64,000 nucleotides of DNA, from contig BCKK01000006.1 in assembly GCA_001600615.1 (NCBI GenBank), forward strand, positions 124,001-188,000, given 5' to 3'. A program made the translations under genes and the position numbers. The stretch comes from Dioszegia crocea (taxonomy: Eukaryota > Basidiomycota > Tremellomycetes > Tremellales > Bulleribasidiaceae). The notes under the pieces are model-generated. The model made no database searches, had not been told where the DNA came from, and saw only the letters and a list, made by a program, of their open reading frames with translations. Of this stretch, positions 32,579 through 47,541 are shown piece by piece (within the stretch, counting starts at the first letter, position 1; each line of letters opens with the position of its first letter).

Positions 32579-32794
32579 GGGGCTTGAGGAGTAGGTATAG
32601 ACAATTTTAGTATAGCTTCAGCTTTGAGTTTGGCTCTCAACCTCGCAAATGTTGAACGTCAGATGTATGAACATATCTCATTGAGGTCCAATCATAGTGC
32701 AGTGCAGACCAAGCGCATAGTCATGTCAATCCAGCGTTTTCATTGATGGCATCGACTCAATTGATCTTCTGCCGACAAATAGCAAAGGAACCCC

Positions 32795-34826
32795 TCACTT
32801 GGTCGGAGCAGGGTGCGAAGTCGGCCCTGAACCCGTCTGACCCGTCGTTGGTGATTTGCCCGGAGCGGCCTTTGCGCCCTTGACGCGGTTGGCTTCGATT
32901 GCTTTTTTGGCTTGTAGGGCGCAGAGAGCGGCTGAGGGGTCAGCGAGTTCTGTGTATGGGGAGACGGACGGCAGAGCAGGGTGCAAGGACGGAGGAGATT
33001 GAGTGGTTGATGATCGATATTGCAAGGAAGCTTAGACTCACCGCCTACACCCGAACCGTCCTTCGCCAGACCCATTCTTACTCTCTTCTCCCCTTCAGCC
33101 CCAAGTAGGACCTTCAATGCCTTCCTCACTCTCCCTTCGAAGTTTGGCAAGAACTCAGCGACACTATATAATCAGCCCTCAACGCTCTCACACTAGTACT
33201 CATGAGGAACTTCAAACTCACCTTCCATCCAATCCCACATCTACACCAGTGTCCTGTTCCCCTTCTGGCACTTTATCATTACCCGTGTGAAGAATGACAG
33301 CAGCGATCGCACAAGCCGCCAGCGCACCAGCACGCTCCGACACAACCTTACATGCCCACTGAACCAGCTCGACACAGCCATCACTGACATGCTCCTCTTC
33401 TATCCCCAATTCCTTGATGATGATCTTGCGTGCGGCATCTGATGATTCCGCGCCTTCGATGCCTGATACAAAGGCCGCATCGTAGCCGTAGTGCGTGTTT
33501 AGGATCTTGGTGGAGTGGCCAGAGAATAAGAGAGAGGAGTCGATAAGGTGTAAAAGGATGTTACGGGAGATTTCGCCAATGTACATTCCGGACACAAGCT
33601 TTTCAAAGGCTTGTTTACGGCTGACGAGTTAGCCGTGAAGTAAAGGGTATAAAGGAAGACTTACGGGTTGATGGATTCTCTGTCGAGTTTGTTGTCGAAT
33701 ATAGAGATAGGCAGGACTTTGCGCTTGTCGTTGTCAGCTGTGCATCCCACAAGCATTTACCAAAACTCACATCATTGTCCATCGCTCCCCATTCAGTATT
33801 AACAACCATGAACTCCCCAGCGTGTTCCCCAAGTGCCTCGGCAGCCGCAATCTTCTCTTCTCCAAGTTTCGTTATCGTCCGCGTACGATCAATGTACGCG
33901 CCGTTGGTCCCTGTTCCGAAAATTGCACCAATGAGAGCCGGACCATTTTGGTATGACCTCGACAAGAGTGTTCCGACCGTCTGGAATTGTCAGCGACCAT
34001 CTCCTGAGTCTGGAGCTGTCAGGCAGAAGGCATGACTCACATCATTGACCAAGGCGCTGCATTTGACGTGAATGTGTTTCCGGTCTAGCGAATCTTGCAA
34101 TAGCTTGACGACGTCGTTGCCTATTGCGCCGGTTGCGCTGAAACCTTTTGTCCAGGTCAGGACTTTTCCGGCGTCGATTGCGGTTTGTTCGACGGGGAAA
34201 CTGTGTTGTCAGCGATGTCCAGGGTAGATTCCGAAGAGCTGCTAATGACGAAGAGCTCCTGGCTAGGGTTGAAGGGGCGCCTCTCCCCTCCGCCCTGACC
34301 GCACTCGAGATCCCTGCATCTCCTCCGCGTCTCCTAAACAACTCGCAGACCCTCGACAAGCTCCAGCCCACACCCTCGCTCCTGCTCACAGCCTCGCTCG
34401 CCCAACTCACCTGAATGTGAAACCCAAGTGCATAGGCTCATGCTCATTCGCAATCCCACTCCCAATATCCGTCAAGAAAGCATCCACCGAGTCCGCGATA
34501 TAATCAAACAACACACGCGCCGCCCCCTTCTTGAGCTCATCCGACACCTTATACTTCTGCTGCTTGATGTCAAACTTGTTCCCGCCGAACAAGGTCACTT
34601 CGCAAACTCGGAGATTGGTACCTCCGAGATCTAACGCAAGGAAGGTGCCTTGTTCCGAACCGTCCGGAACTCCAGTGACGAAGGAGGGGACCATCGCTGT
34701 GTCCTTGCCATAGTTGGCAAGACCGGCCTCGAACTCGGCGCGGAACTGCTTGACGATACGGTGCAGGTGATCGTCTGTGAGCTGGAAATAGGGCTCGAAG
34801 GGTTTGATGGCATCGGGTAGAGGCAT
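32795..34826 (-). CDS. Hexokinase
   Basis: Phosphorylates glucose and other hexoses with ATP, the first step of glycolysis. Diagnostic motifs: phosphate-1 loop LALDLGGTNLRVCEVTLFGG; sugar-binding LGFTFSFPVEQTAID with KVLTWTKGFSATG; ALVNDTVGTLLSRSY with the catalytic aspartate; GAIFGTGTNGAYI; VVNTEWGAMDND; and SGMYIGEISRNILLHLID. ATG 34824-34826 (MPLPDAIKPFEPYFQL) is the first ATG in frame. Six or so introns; the first, 34201-34410, is long (210 nt). The C-terminus after AVILHTGNDK is unusual. It carries an Ala/Lys/Pro-rich tail (AKKAIEANRVKGAKAAPGKS) ending PAPTK, which the core fold does not need. HXK1 versus HXK2 cannot be decided. Confidence 0.94.
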
Positions 34827-35265
34827 AGTGATGGCTGCTCTGATGGAGCGGGGCAGGGGCGAGCTAGGGAGGTTGTAGTGGTTATCTGTCGACTCGAGGG
34901 AGAGCGCCAAGAGGGGGAGTGCGGATTCGGTCGAGCGGAGATGAGGACAAAGGGCAGTTGCAGCCTGTTGATGTGGCAAGCAGAAAGCTGTGTACTTTTC
35001 GGTGTAGCTTGCTAAGGGAGGAGGCTGTCTGACCCTCGCTGTATCTGATTTGCAGCTATACGAGAGGGATGTTGAAATTTGGCAAGCAGGCTGGAGAGCG
35101 GACGGGGGAAAATGCCTGCGAAGTCGGTCCTAAGGCTGGCTCAGGGAAAGCGGTGATGACGTAACTCGGCGCACGGATTAACCGACACAGCCAAACCTTA
35201 AATCGTCCAATGAGGCATGTCCATCTCTGGCAGTCTGCTCTAACCACCATTCTGACAATCCAAGG
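34827..35265. other. Divergent promoter between hexokinase and hydrolase
   Basis: About 440 bases shared by two divergent genes. No gene, RNA or strong repeat recognised. Confidence 0.4.
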
Positions 35266-37245
35266 ATGCCCTCTCATAATCCCTTATGGTATGCTGTCCG
35301 CATAGCTCCATACCTAGTATCGGATACTGACAACATAGGGAGCTAGTCGAGCCTTACCTCGCCTCAGCGGGCGTATATAAGGTGCCCGACCCAAGTGAGC
35401 TCAGCTCAGTTCTTTGTCCGCGGCGACCGTATCTGTATACTGACAAGTCAGCATACGGCCGATATACATACCAGGCTCATCCTCCTCATCTCTCTCTAAT
35501 CAACAGTTCCTCCGTCAAACACCAGTACCGCCGTGTCTTCCTCCGACCCTACTCATCCTTTCCAACATGGCAAGAGGCGTATGATACCACCGAGATTATC
35601 CATTCGGAAGATGTGAATCTTACGCCGGAAGAGATCATCAGTGGGAATGAGAAAGGTGGGAGGTGGGTGTGCTATAGTACGTGGGAGATGGAGGGGGAGC
35701 CGGAGGGGGGGTGGACATACGGCGGAAAAGGCAAGGGGAGGGATGTCGTTTTGGTTCACGGTATGTCATGGCTGCTTGTATTGTCAGGGATGACTACGAA
35801 CTAATGGGTAGGGCTGAGCGACTATGGACTGAGGTATGCGCCTCATGTACTATACTTCCTCAAAGCGGGTTTCAGAGTGATCATCCCTGATCTTCCATCC
35901 GTAAGCTTCTTCACCGTCGTCGTAGTTCATCGAGGACGTAAAGCTGATATCGCAGTATGGTCGATCTACCGGGTAAGTCGGGGTCACACGAAGTATCCCG
36001 AGCACGGGCTAACGATAGTCAGAATACACTCATACCTCCCCTCACTGCTGTTGCTGCCCGCAGCGCTACACGTTGTACTCACTGACGTGGTCCTGAACGA
36101 TCTTGCGAAAGGCCGAAAGCAGCGGAAGGTGTTCACTTGTGGAGCGTAAGCTCTTTCCCTTTGGGTCTCATTCTCAGGCACGAGCTGACAGTCTAAGATC
36201 AATGGGCGGCTGGACCGTGTATGTCTTTCTTCCACCGCCCACCTCGGTCTATCCTGAATGTTATCCCAGCTGACATAGTGGCAGACTGTACTACCTGCTA
36301 AAGTATCCGCCCTCCTCAGCCGCCTCCACCCTCGCTGCCGAAGCTCACGAGGCCGACGAGACACCACCACCCCTTGGCAAAGGTAAAGGGTACGCGAACG
36401 CAGAGCGTCCCAGTGCCGATGAGAAAGCTAGGGTGCAGGTTGCTGGTGCATTTGTACTTTGTCCGATGGTCGAAGGTGAGTACACTCAAAGGTCTAGTCT
36501 GTGGTACCAGGCTGACAGTGCAGTTTCCAAGAACTCGCGCCCGTATAAAATCACCGAGCTTATCGGAAGGGGTATCAAGTACTTTGCCGGATCCCTCCCG
36601 CTTGCTCAAGCCGTCAGGGGTTAGTCGAACTCACTGCTGAACTCCGCTATCACGTGCTTGGAGCTGTCGCTGACGGAAGTAGGACAAGTTTCGGATGATC
36701 CAAAAGTCGAAGAGGATTTCTTTGCTGATCGTGAGTCGACGGATATTCCGGAGTACTAGCAACCAAACTGACTCTGGTAGCCATCTGTTATCATGGCTTG
36801 CTGAGAGTTGCGACTGGATTCTCATGCTTGGAAGGTATGGATGAGCTCGTACAACGGGCGACGGAGATCGATGCTCGTAAGTTGCTCTGTCAGAGGGGTT
36901 GCAGTGGTTTCGTGGCTGATCTATACCAGCGATTCGCCTCATACATGGTTCCAGTGATCGCGCTACATCCCATTTGGCTACGCTCAAGCTGTTTGATGTG
37001 CTCCCCAACAAGGACAAGGAGATTGAGATATATGAGGGGTATGAGCATGGTGAGTTCTTATCATGACTAGTCGAATACGAGAACAGCTGCTGACGTCTGT
37101 AGTGATGACGAAGGTATGTCAAGACGAAGTCAAAGCTTGGTTGGAGATTGCGCTGATATTACAGGTCGGCGTGGACGCAGCGGACGACGAGAAGAGACAG
37201 AGAGTTCTGGCTGATTGGCTCTCGTGGATGACTGAGAGGTGCTAG
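35266..37245 (+). CDS. Monoglyceride-lipase/lysophospholipase-like alpha/beta hydrolase
   Basis: Serine hydrolase of the Hydrolase_4 type, which usually cleaves monoacylglycerols or lysophospholipids. Visible: oxyanion-hole motif VVLVHGLSDYGLRYAPH; nucleophile elbow CGASMGGWTV (G-x-S-x-G); acid residue in IRLIHGSSDRATS; catalytic histidine in YEGYEHVMTKVG. The cap region lies between SMGG and the PICYHGLLR block. About ten very short introns are modelled. The first two exons give MPSHNPLWELVEPYLASAG and TYGRYTYQAHPPHLSL before the FLRPYSSFPTWQEAY block. No signal peptide or membrane segment is clear, except a hydrophobic patch (LPSLLLLPAALHVVL) just before the nucleophile, which could help membrane contact. 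Substrate is inferred from family only. Confidence 0.84.
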
Positions 37246-37771
37246 ATGGTGAATTCAAGGATGCATATAAGATGGGTAGATGGGGTTGGCAGCATGCATG
37301 ACTGCTTCTTTGCGTCAGGATATAGGATACATCGTTGCACAGTGTATAGCGGCACCGCACAGAGGTGAGACGCAGTGGGCGCCAATTCGCCACAATCACG
37401 TGGTAAAATCAAAACCCCGCGGGATAGTTGGACGCGTCTCAGCCACGCGTCTTGGTCCCTGGCCTGGCTGCCATTCCCCACGCTGGCCCTGGCTGGCTCA
37501 AACAACCCCTTTCAACTCAACAGTCAAGCATTCCTCCATCCGACTCTCCTATCACATTCCTCATCTACTCCTCATAGTAGATCTCCACCTGTGAGTGCTG
37601 TCAGCTAGACAGGATAATCATATGCAAGACGCCAGAGCTGACAGAGCTTTCCCCTCATTTCCTCCCGCCAAACAACCTCCCTGCGCACGTACCCTTTCAC
37701 TCTCGACCCATCTATCTCCGAACAATAGCTTCTTTATACACTCTTTACATATCTAATATCCTCGGGACGCA
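37246..37771. other. Intergenic, alpha-tubulin promoter and leader
   Basis: About 525 bases. The leader near 37660-37770 is CT-rich (CTTCTTTATACACTC). No gene or repeat seen. Confidence 0.4.
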
Positions 37772-39960
<2,189 letters not shown>

Positions 39961-40376
39961 GCCCTGGGTAAATCCATAAGGAATAGATAGAGAAAAGTAC
40001 ATCCCGACCAACCCTAAACTCCTTCGACACCCTCCCCTTTTCGTTTCACACTCTCTGCCCAGACTCGCACTGGTGCTGTTGCCGCCCTTCCTTCCTGGTC
40101 CTCCCTTCTTTAGGTTCTCCGTCTGCAGTTTGATTAATGACATATTTGGTATTGGCCTCCAGGTCTGCTTCGGAAATGGCTGCACTGCGTTCATACGCAG
40201 CTACGCTTCCAGATTGACGAGCTTGAGCGCTGCGCTGAGTGCCTTGAGCGAGGACCGAACACAGTTCGGCTATTTCCGGACCGGCGTGTCTATCAAAGGC
40301 TTGAGGCTGGAAAGCGAGAGAATGATCGCTCAACCTTCCCAGACCCAGAACGACAACCAAACCCAACTCAGCTCAC
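39961..40376. other. Intergenic, alpha-tubulin 3' flank and nitrilase promoter
   Basis: About 415 bases between two genes on the same strand. No coding capacity or notable repeat. Confidence 0.4.
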
Positions 40377-41899
40377 ATGGTCAAAGTCGCAGCTGTTCAA
40401 GCTGCTCCCGTCGGATTCGACCTACCTGCAACTCTGGCCAAAGTCCGCAAATTGGTTGAAGAAGCAGCTGGAGAGGGCGGGGCGCAACTCGTCTTGTTGC
40501 CCGAAGCATTCTGTTCGGCTTACCCTAGGCATTGGGGATTCGCTATTGGGAGTCGGAGTGAAGAGCAGAGAGAGTGGTATGGAAAATATGTACGGGTAAG
40601 TCTCGCTAAGGAACCGACACCGGGTTGCGATGCAACTCCCATGTCCCGGCGACTTATTATCGATATTTGATGAATAACTGCTGATGCCACAGAGCTCAGT
40701 CAAGGTACCTGAGGATGCTCTGACCCCCGAATATACAGCTTCAATAAGCAAAGAAGGGGATGACTTCTGGGCGTTTGGGCAGCTCTGCGACATTGCTCGA
40801 TCAAATAAAACTGTACGTCTAGCTCGTTGTCGAAAAGTAGACTGATGCTGAAATGGAAAGCATCTCTCGATAGGTATCATAGAACGATCTCTCATCGGCT
40901 CAACACTGTGGTGTACCAATCTCCTCTTCTCGCTCGCTGGTCGGCTTCTGTCGAAGCATCGGAAATTACAGCCTACGGCGGCCGAACGGGTGGTGTGGAG
41001 TCAGGGCGAAGCGACATTCCCGTCTGCTTCTTCGGCAGCTTCGACCGAGTCGGATATGGGGAGTAAGGCAAGCACGAAGGCAGCTGGGGACAATATGGCG
41101 GTCGTGCAGACTGAGCTAGGCAGGGTTGGAGGATTGATTTGTTGGGAAAGTAAGTCATTTTCAGCCGGTCGATGCCCTTGCTGTGAAATATACCTTGGTG
41201 TGGGATTGATGCTGATATTGCCCAGACTTCATGCCGCTGGCTAGATATGTATTGTACAAGAAAGGTGTCGAAATGTGAATGGGGACAAGGCGAGGGGAAG
41301 TTCGCACAACGCTGAATTTGATCAGATATACAGCTCCGACGGCCGATGCGAGACCGACTTGGTTACCCGTCATGCAGCATATCGCACAAGAGGGTAGATG
41401 CTACGTCATCTCTGGTCAGTCGGTCAACCCGGGGCAAAGGGACCAAACATTCGCTGACCAAGCCAGCAAATCAGTTCCACACCTCGAACGACTTCCCGAA
41501 GGACTATCCTGCAAATCTTGCTAAAGCAAGCGAGGCTTCAAAGTCTGCCAGCGGGTCAACAACTGATGCTAAAGCGACGCTGTGGTCTCGAGGCGGGAGC
41601 TGTATCGTTGGTCCACTAGGAGAAGTTCTTGCGGGGCCTTTATGGGATAAGGAGGGGATCCTATATGCCGACGTGAGTACTGGTCTCGCCTTAGTGTCAC
41701 GTTGCCCCTCTTCTCACGCCCCTCGCACTCTGCCCTCCGCGGCGTCAGTCTCGTTTAGAAGAGATGCCGTGCTTCAGGCTGACCCAATCCTCAGCTCGAC
41801 ATGGACAAGCTCCACGGCGCGAGGTTGGATTTCGATCCAGTCGGACACTATGCGCGGGAAGAGCTGCTCTTGGGTATGCTAAATGAGCTTCATAAGTGA
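40377..41899 (+). CDS. Nitrilase-family carbon-nitrogen hydrolase
   Basis: Likely converts a nitrile to the acid and ammonia (nitrilase branch) in the cytosol. It starts MVKVAAVQAAPVGFDL. The Glu-Lys-Cys triad is visible: glutamate in LVLLPEAFCSAYPRHW, lysine in KHRKLQPTAAERVVW, cysteine in GGLICWENFMPLARY. The YPRHWGF and HRKLQPT blocks and IYTAPTADARPTW are typical of true nitrilases rather than amidases. Later blocks are EGRCYVISANQF and SRGGSCIVGPLGEVLAGPLW. About six introns are modelled. An internal Ser/Ala-rich insertion (SASSAASTESDMGSKAST) lies between the lysine and cysteine and looks lineage-specific. It ends LLGMLNELHK. Substrate cannot be told. Confidence 0.88.
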
Positions 41900-42984
41900 G
41901 AAGATATGAGCTATGAGCGGGTCAGTCGTTATCGTCAGACGATGGTCGTTTCAGGCACCAGCTCGTATCTCGGGGTCAGAAAGTTTCAGTGCCTGGATGC
42001 TGGCGGGCGGGCGGATTTCCCCCGAGTCTTCCCGTCTCCTCTCTGCCTCTGCCTCCCACACCATAGATCGTATAAAAAGGCATGCAATATCACAGTAGCG
42101 TCGGATGCGTTGTCCTCCTTCTGCATCGCTCCGAGTATAGCGCCGAGAGAGCCTTATCACGCCTCGAGACGACCCTTTAAAATCTGGGGTGGTGGAGATG
42201 ACCTAATTTGCCTAGGCCCCCTTTCGATGCATGCCGGCATCTTTTATCCCACCACCTTGAGACTTGTCCACCCAAAGCTATTAAGGCCTCTATTTGAAAC
42301 ACCCCATCTATACTACTCAGAGCCTACTCGGACCTCCGCGTTGTTGAGCGAAAGTGAAACACTGAGGTCTTGGCTCAAAGATACGCGTGTCGACAGGCGT
42401 GTCGTACCTCAGCACAGCTTGCTAAATCCTCCCACGGCGATTCCGGCGAAATCGACCCACCTCGAGTCAGACGAGCGTTGTCACAGATCTGTGAACTCAC
42501 AAATCACTCGCTTCTCGACTTCGACCATATCCCTACGCAATCCAATCTCCTCGTGGATCGTAAATACTGCTTGGCGCTAAAGCGAGTCCGCGCCTCAGTC
42601 CCCCTCCTTTGACAATTCAGCCGCCCACCCGTCCGCCTTTGACGAGGTTCGATCGCGAACTTCGAGCGGAGTCGGGCCATACCACTTCCAATTTCTCCGC
42701 TGTACTTCGTCACCGACAGATAGATTGCAGCGCTACCGTCCGGCTCGGATCCTGTGGGTTTCGGCAGTGCCTTTCCCTCCTCAAAGGACGGTGTGTGTGT
42801 GTCGGTACCAAGAGAAGGACGGCTCGCTTTGTCTGGTCTTCTCGACCGGTCCGGAGAGGCGCGTGGATGCTGAGATAAGCTGGGCAGTGAGTCGTTGTCC
42901 TCTACCTTGTTGTTGTGATGCTACTGTCACGTAGTTCTCTAGAAGATGCTTATACTTATCAGATCACACCTCACCCTACGCATC
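41900..42984. other. Intergenic, promoter and probable leader of the kinase gene
   Basis: About 1.1 kb. A GTGAGT near 42889 and a GTCACGTAG near 42932 could bound a short leader intron. A GTGTGTGTGT run lies near 42795. A 224-codon frame starting at 41906 has no recognisable domain and is probably fortuitous. Confidence 0.4.
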
Positions 42985-45900
42985 ATGTCCTTCCAGAACG
43001 GCCAATCCGGCCGTCGTACTTCCGCCTCAACATCACCTGCATCTTCCCCACTCGTCGCCACTTCATCTCACCTCGCATCCCATCTTCCCGTCCCACCCCT
43101 CAGCGGGAGCTACAGCTCGTCCGCTGGTCCCTCCAGCACATCGCTCAACCGGCAAGGCTCGAGCTCTTCTCAGCGGTCTAGTCGGCCTTCACTTCGTGGC
43201 ATGATTCCTTCTCCCCGCATTGCTCCCTCAATGCTCCCGCCGACATCTCTTCCCGGTTCAGGCGGATCGTCAGCAGAAGGTAGTCGGTCTAACACTGGCG
43301 CCTCTACACCAAGAATGTTGAGCCGGCGAAGCTCTACAAAGGAGGGTAATAGACCATCCGGGTTATTGTTGAGGAAAGTCAGCGATAAGCACAGAAGGGC
43401 TGAAGAGTTACCACAGACTGCTTCAGGTGGAATGGAGGGATGGAGAAGTCCTGTCGTTGAAGGAGAGTCAGAGGGTGCTTTAGTGTGAGTATCTATTCCC
43501 ATTTGCTTATCTCGTGCTGTGAGCTGACTGATCAAGCGTCGAAACTCCTCACGCGACATCCAGAAAAGATCCGGAGACGGGAAAATGGATGATAAATCAG
43601 TACATGGTGAGTTCTAATCGAGCGGCGGTGGCATCGCTGACTTCCTTAGGTGTATAAGGAAATCGGACGTGGGGCACATGGAGCCGTACGCCTAGGCTGG
43701 GATACTTCAAATGATGGCGCATCTCAGGAAGCAGATATGTGGTGCGCCATCAAAATCACGGATCGGGTGCAGAAGGGACGGAAATTGCAGACGTTGCGGA
43801 AGGCGGGGCGGTCGGATGGTGGCAAGATGATGGGTGAGAGCGAGTAAGTTGCGCCATTGATACAGAGCCCGTGCCGAGCTAACGATCAGGATTCGAAAGG
43901 AAGTTGCCATCTTCAAAAAGGTCGCCCATCCAAATATCGTCAGGCTGAAAGAAATCATCGACGATCCTGATCAGAAGAAGATCTTCATGATACTGGAACT
44001 CTGCGAAAGGGGAGAGATTAGGTGGAAAGATGAGAGTGGCGGCCCGGCGTTGACGATTGCGGAGACTAGGAGGATATTCAGGGATACCTTGTCAGGCCTG
44101 GCTTATCGTGAGTCCTACTTTGGAGTTTCGCTGACTTCAGTGCATCATCAAGGTATCATCCATCGCGATATCAAACCTAGCAACTTGTTATTGAGCAGAG
44201 ACAACATTGTCAAAATATCCGATTTCGGGTGTTCACACTATTCCGAAGCGCTCGCAGCAGCTTCAGCCCAGACGGGACCGGAAGCCGATCGATATGTCGA
44301 CGATGTCGAGCTAGCCAAGACGGCTGGGTCGCCTGCATTCTTCGCTCCCGAAATGTGCTATTCGGGGCTAGACGACGATGTCACCAGTACGCGCGAAAGC
44401 ACTTCGCCATTCGGCACACCCGTCGGCGAACTCCCAGGCTTCACTATCCGTCCTCCATCCGTGGCGAGCGAGTTTGGCGGTCGATCAGAGCTCGTCACTT
44501 CCCCTAGTGGCGGGCGGATCATACCGCTCAAACAGGTCCAGAGTAACGACTCTGGTGCCTTCCGCCGACCGATGTCTGCCCGTTCCCACTCGTCAAATAC
44601 CGTTCATCTCCGCAAGGAGCAACGGCTCCCTATAACGAATGCCATTGACGTCTGGGCTTTAGGGGTCACACTCTACTGCCTACTCTTTGGTCGAACCCCA
44701 TTCGATGCCCCAAACGAATATCTCCTCATGCAGGTCATCCCCACCCAAGACTTTGAGATACCTTCAGTGATGGGTCGGGATCGCCAGCCTACATCAGGTC
44801 CAAACGCTACGGCGGAGGCGAAAGAAGCGGTGGAGATACTACGGAGGTTGCTGGAGAAGACACCGGGGAAGCGGATAACGCTGGACCAGGCGAAACGACA
44901 CGCATTTACCCTGCGAGATCTTGACGATCCCACTCACTGGCTTGCCAGCGCCGATCCGCACACTCGAGACTTTGTCACGGTATCCAATGACGAGGTCATT
45001 GGCGTTACTACGAGGCTGTCCTTCGGCCAAAAGTTTAAGAAGGGGATGAAGACTATCGGGCACAAGCTCCAGTCTCTTGGCTCTAGTCGGAGCAGGACGA
45101 GGAGTGTTGGCGGGTACGATGAGTACTCTAGCGCCCCGGGGACGGCAGAGCAATCATATGCGCCAACAAGAGTCGGCAGCGTCGTCAATGTCACTGCTGA
45201 GGCGCTCGCGGGTCTGAATAGCCCAGCGCCGTCACTCCGGAGATCCCGTATGTCGAGTCGCGACAATCATCGTGACAGCTCGCCCATGACATCGCCACCG
45301 CCCACGGGTAGCACCTCTCGACGGCTGTCATTGTTCGGTCCGAGGTTGGCGAGCGATGCTGTGCCGAGTCCGCGACCCCAGACTGTCCAGCTCGGCAGTC
45401 CCTCACTCGTTGCTCAAGCTGAGACGGTCCTGGCTCCAGCTCCGATCTTTGACGGGCTAGATCGTACTCCGACCAGCATCTCCACACCCTATCCTGCCGC
45501 CTCAAAGAGCGGCTTCGCCGTCAATCGATCAAAAGGTCACGCTCCATCCCACCTTCTTCCCCCACCCGCCAAAACGCATACTTCCACCTTAATCGCTGAT
45601 ACCCCTCGATCCCCTACCAAAATGGCATCAACCTCCTCACTCGACAAATACGGCAGAGTGCCCACAATCTCTCCGCCGCCCTCGATACATCGCCGGATGT
45701 CGGATGTCGAAAGCGGTGCTGGCCGGCAGCGCGCCCCATCCAACGCTAGCAGCGCCCAAGCGAGCATGTCGGGCTTTGGCAAGCTTGTCAAGCTGCTATC
45801 GAGGACGTCTTCCAGTCGTTCTGGGAGTCGATTCTCGAGGCGGACCAGGGCGGATCAGAGTGCGGGGAGCGATATCGATGATCACGCTGTCTCTGCTTCG

Positions 45901-47244
45901 ACTTCACCAGTTGAAGCTCTACGGCGGATAAGTCTGGACGAGGAGAATCTATCTAGGCGAAGTCAGGATCGCGAGCCCTACCACAGCGATCTTGACGGCG
46001 TTACCTCGTCCAGCTACTCGAGTCGCGTCGAGGCCATGCACTCCCCCGGTCAATCTTTCGATAGTCACGGTCATGGTGCGACTCTACAATGGTCATCCCG
46101 ACTACCAGGCATGGATATGCTTCCTATCCGCCGGAACTCCAGTCCTACCGCGGCAACATCTGCGCTGGCCCACTCCGACCTAGATGGCGAAGCGGAAGAG
46201 CTGGACATTGAAGCAGATGTAGATTGGGAGGATGGGAAGATATCGGATGACGAGGAGTTTGACGATACCCCGAATTTATCATCCCCCGCTTATAAGGGAC
46301 TCTCCCCTTTCGGTGGACCAGGATTCGGTTCGCCGTTTCGAGACGCGAGGGAGCGGGAGGCGGATGACAGGGATCAGCTGGGCTTGATAGCTCAGCAGCT
46401 ACAGGAGAATAGGCGGCCCTCAACCGCTCGAGAGACTGGACCGCCAGTCTTACCTCCTCTGACGACACACCACATGCTCGAAGCAATCCCCGACGCGTCT
46501 CCACCCGAGCACGGCATTCTCAATCCATCCCTACCAGACTCCGAGTCAGATCCTCACGCTCACATACATCATCCCCAGCCACTCTCCCCCACATCCCGCT
46601 CCCAAACTCCCCGTGGTCCCACCAGTCCGACAAACGCCATGGGCATGATGGATCTCGGCCATGGTCACCAGCACGGACACGGCTTCGGAAGCGGTGGTGG
46701 AGCTTACAGGTCATCATCACGTACCTCTAGCAAAGCCAGCGGATCACCCTATCGTGCTTCTTTCGGAAACCGGGCAAGATCTCCTCTGGGCCGATTGAGC
46801 GATGACGAGGATCTGTCAGAAGCAATTCACGATTCTCCTTCGCGCCTACCACACCAACCGCCCTCTCCCTCTCGCTCTGGCCCGATCCGGGTTGATCATC
46901 CTGCATTTGTTCCATCTTCCCATTGCGATCATGCCGGAACTTCCGCGTCATCTAGCCACGCCGGTTCTCCTCATCGTCTATCCCTCGCTCGTCAATCTTC
47001 CTCTGGGTCTGGCTTTGCTTCGATCAAGAGCCCAGTCACACCTGGCAGTGGGAGTGCGAGTTATGCAGGCGGCATAGCAGGGACAAGTCCGGGTTTGGGG
47101 CTGGTTGATATGCCTCGGGCAACTGTGCGAAGTCAGGAAGGAGGCGTAGAGGAGGAAGAAGAAGAGGGACTGGCGATTGTGTTCGGCAGTAAAAGGGGGA
47201 GGAAGGGAAGTGTGCTAGGGAGGCGGAGCGTGCTGGATGACTGA
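42985..47244 (+). CDS. SAK1/Ssp1-type (CaMKK-like) Ser/Thr protein kinase upstream of SNF1/AMPK
   Basis: About 1,350 residues. The Ser-rich N-terminus is followed by a kinase domain: NQYMVYKEIGRGAHGAVRLG (glycine loop), WCAIKIT (lysine), HPNIVRLKEIIDDP, IIHRDIKPSNLLL (catalytic loop), KISDFGCSHYSE (DFG), TAGSPAFFAPEMC (APE-type), IDVWALGVTLYCLLFGRTPF and HAFTLRD. These features match the Elm1/Sak1/Tos3 and Ssp1 group, which phosphorylates the SNF1/AMPK activation loop. A long insert interrupts the activation/P+1 region after the APE motif (about 130 residues, Ser/Pro-rich). The C-terminal 700 residues are disordered, rich in Ser/Pro/His. Four short introns lie in the N-terminal part, then one exon of over 3 kb. 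An in-frame ATG at 42946 could add 13 residues. The precise orthologue is inference. Confidence 0.86.
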
Positions 47245-47541
47245 GGTAGCAGGTACGGCGGGAGGAATGAGCAGGGGAGAGATGCCGTATGGAGCGGGTC
47301 TCCCGGTTAACGAAATGTTGGACGGGTTGTTGTGACCAAATAACGCCGAGCCATATCTCACTTTGTACACAGTATTTAATGCTAGCGTAGAAATCTAGAG
47401 CATAGTTACAGTCGCACGTCATGATCATGGAATATTGCAACATTGGAGGGGCAAATGGAGCAGCACACGAGAGCAACGGTCCAGCCAGATCGATGCTAGG
47501 CGAAGTCATCTCTACAACTTCTATCAGATCCATGTTTGACA

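Noticed and set aside
41906..42580. 224-codon plus-strand frame just after the nitrilase
   Set aside because: No recognisable domain, no splice or codon pattern like its neighbours, and it lies in the promoter side of the kinase gene.
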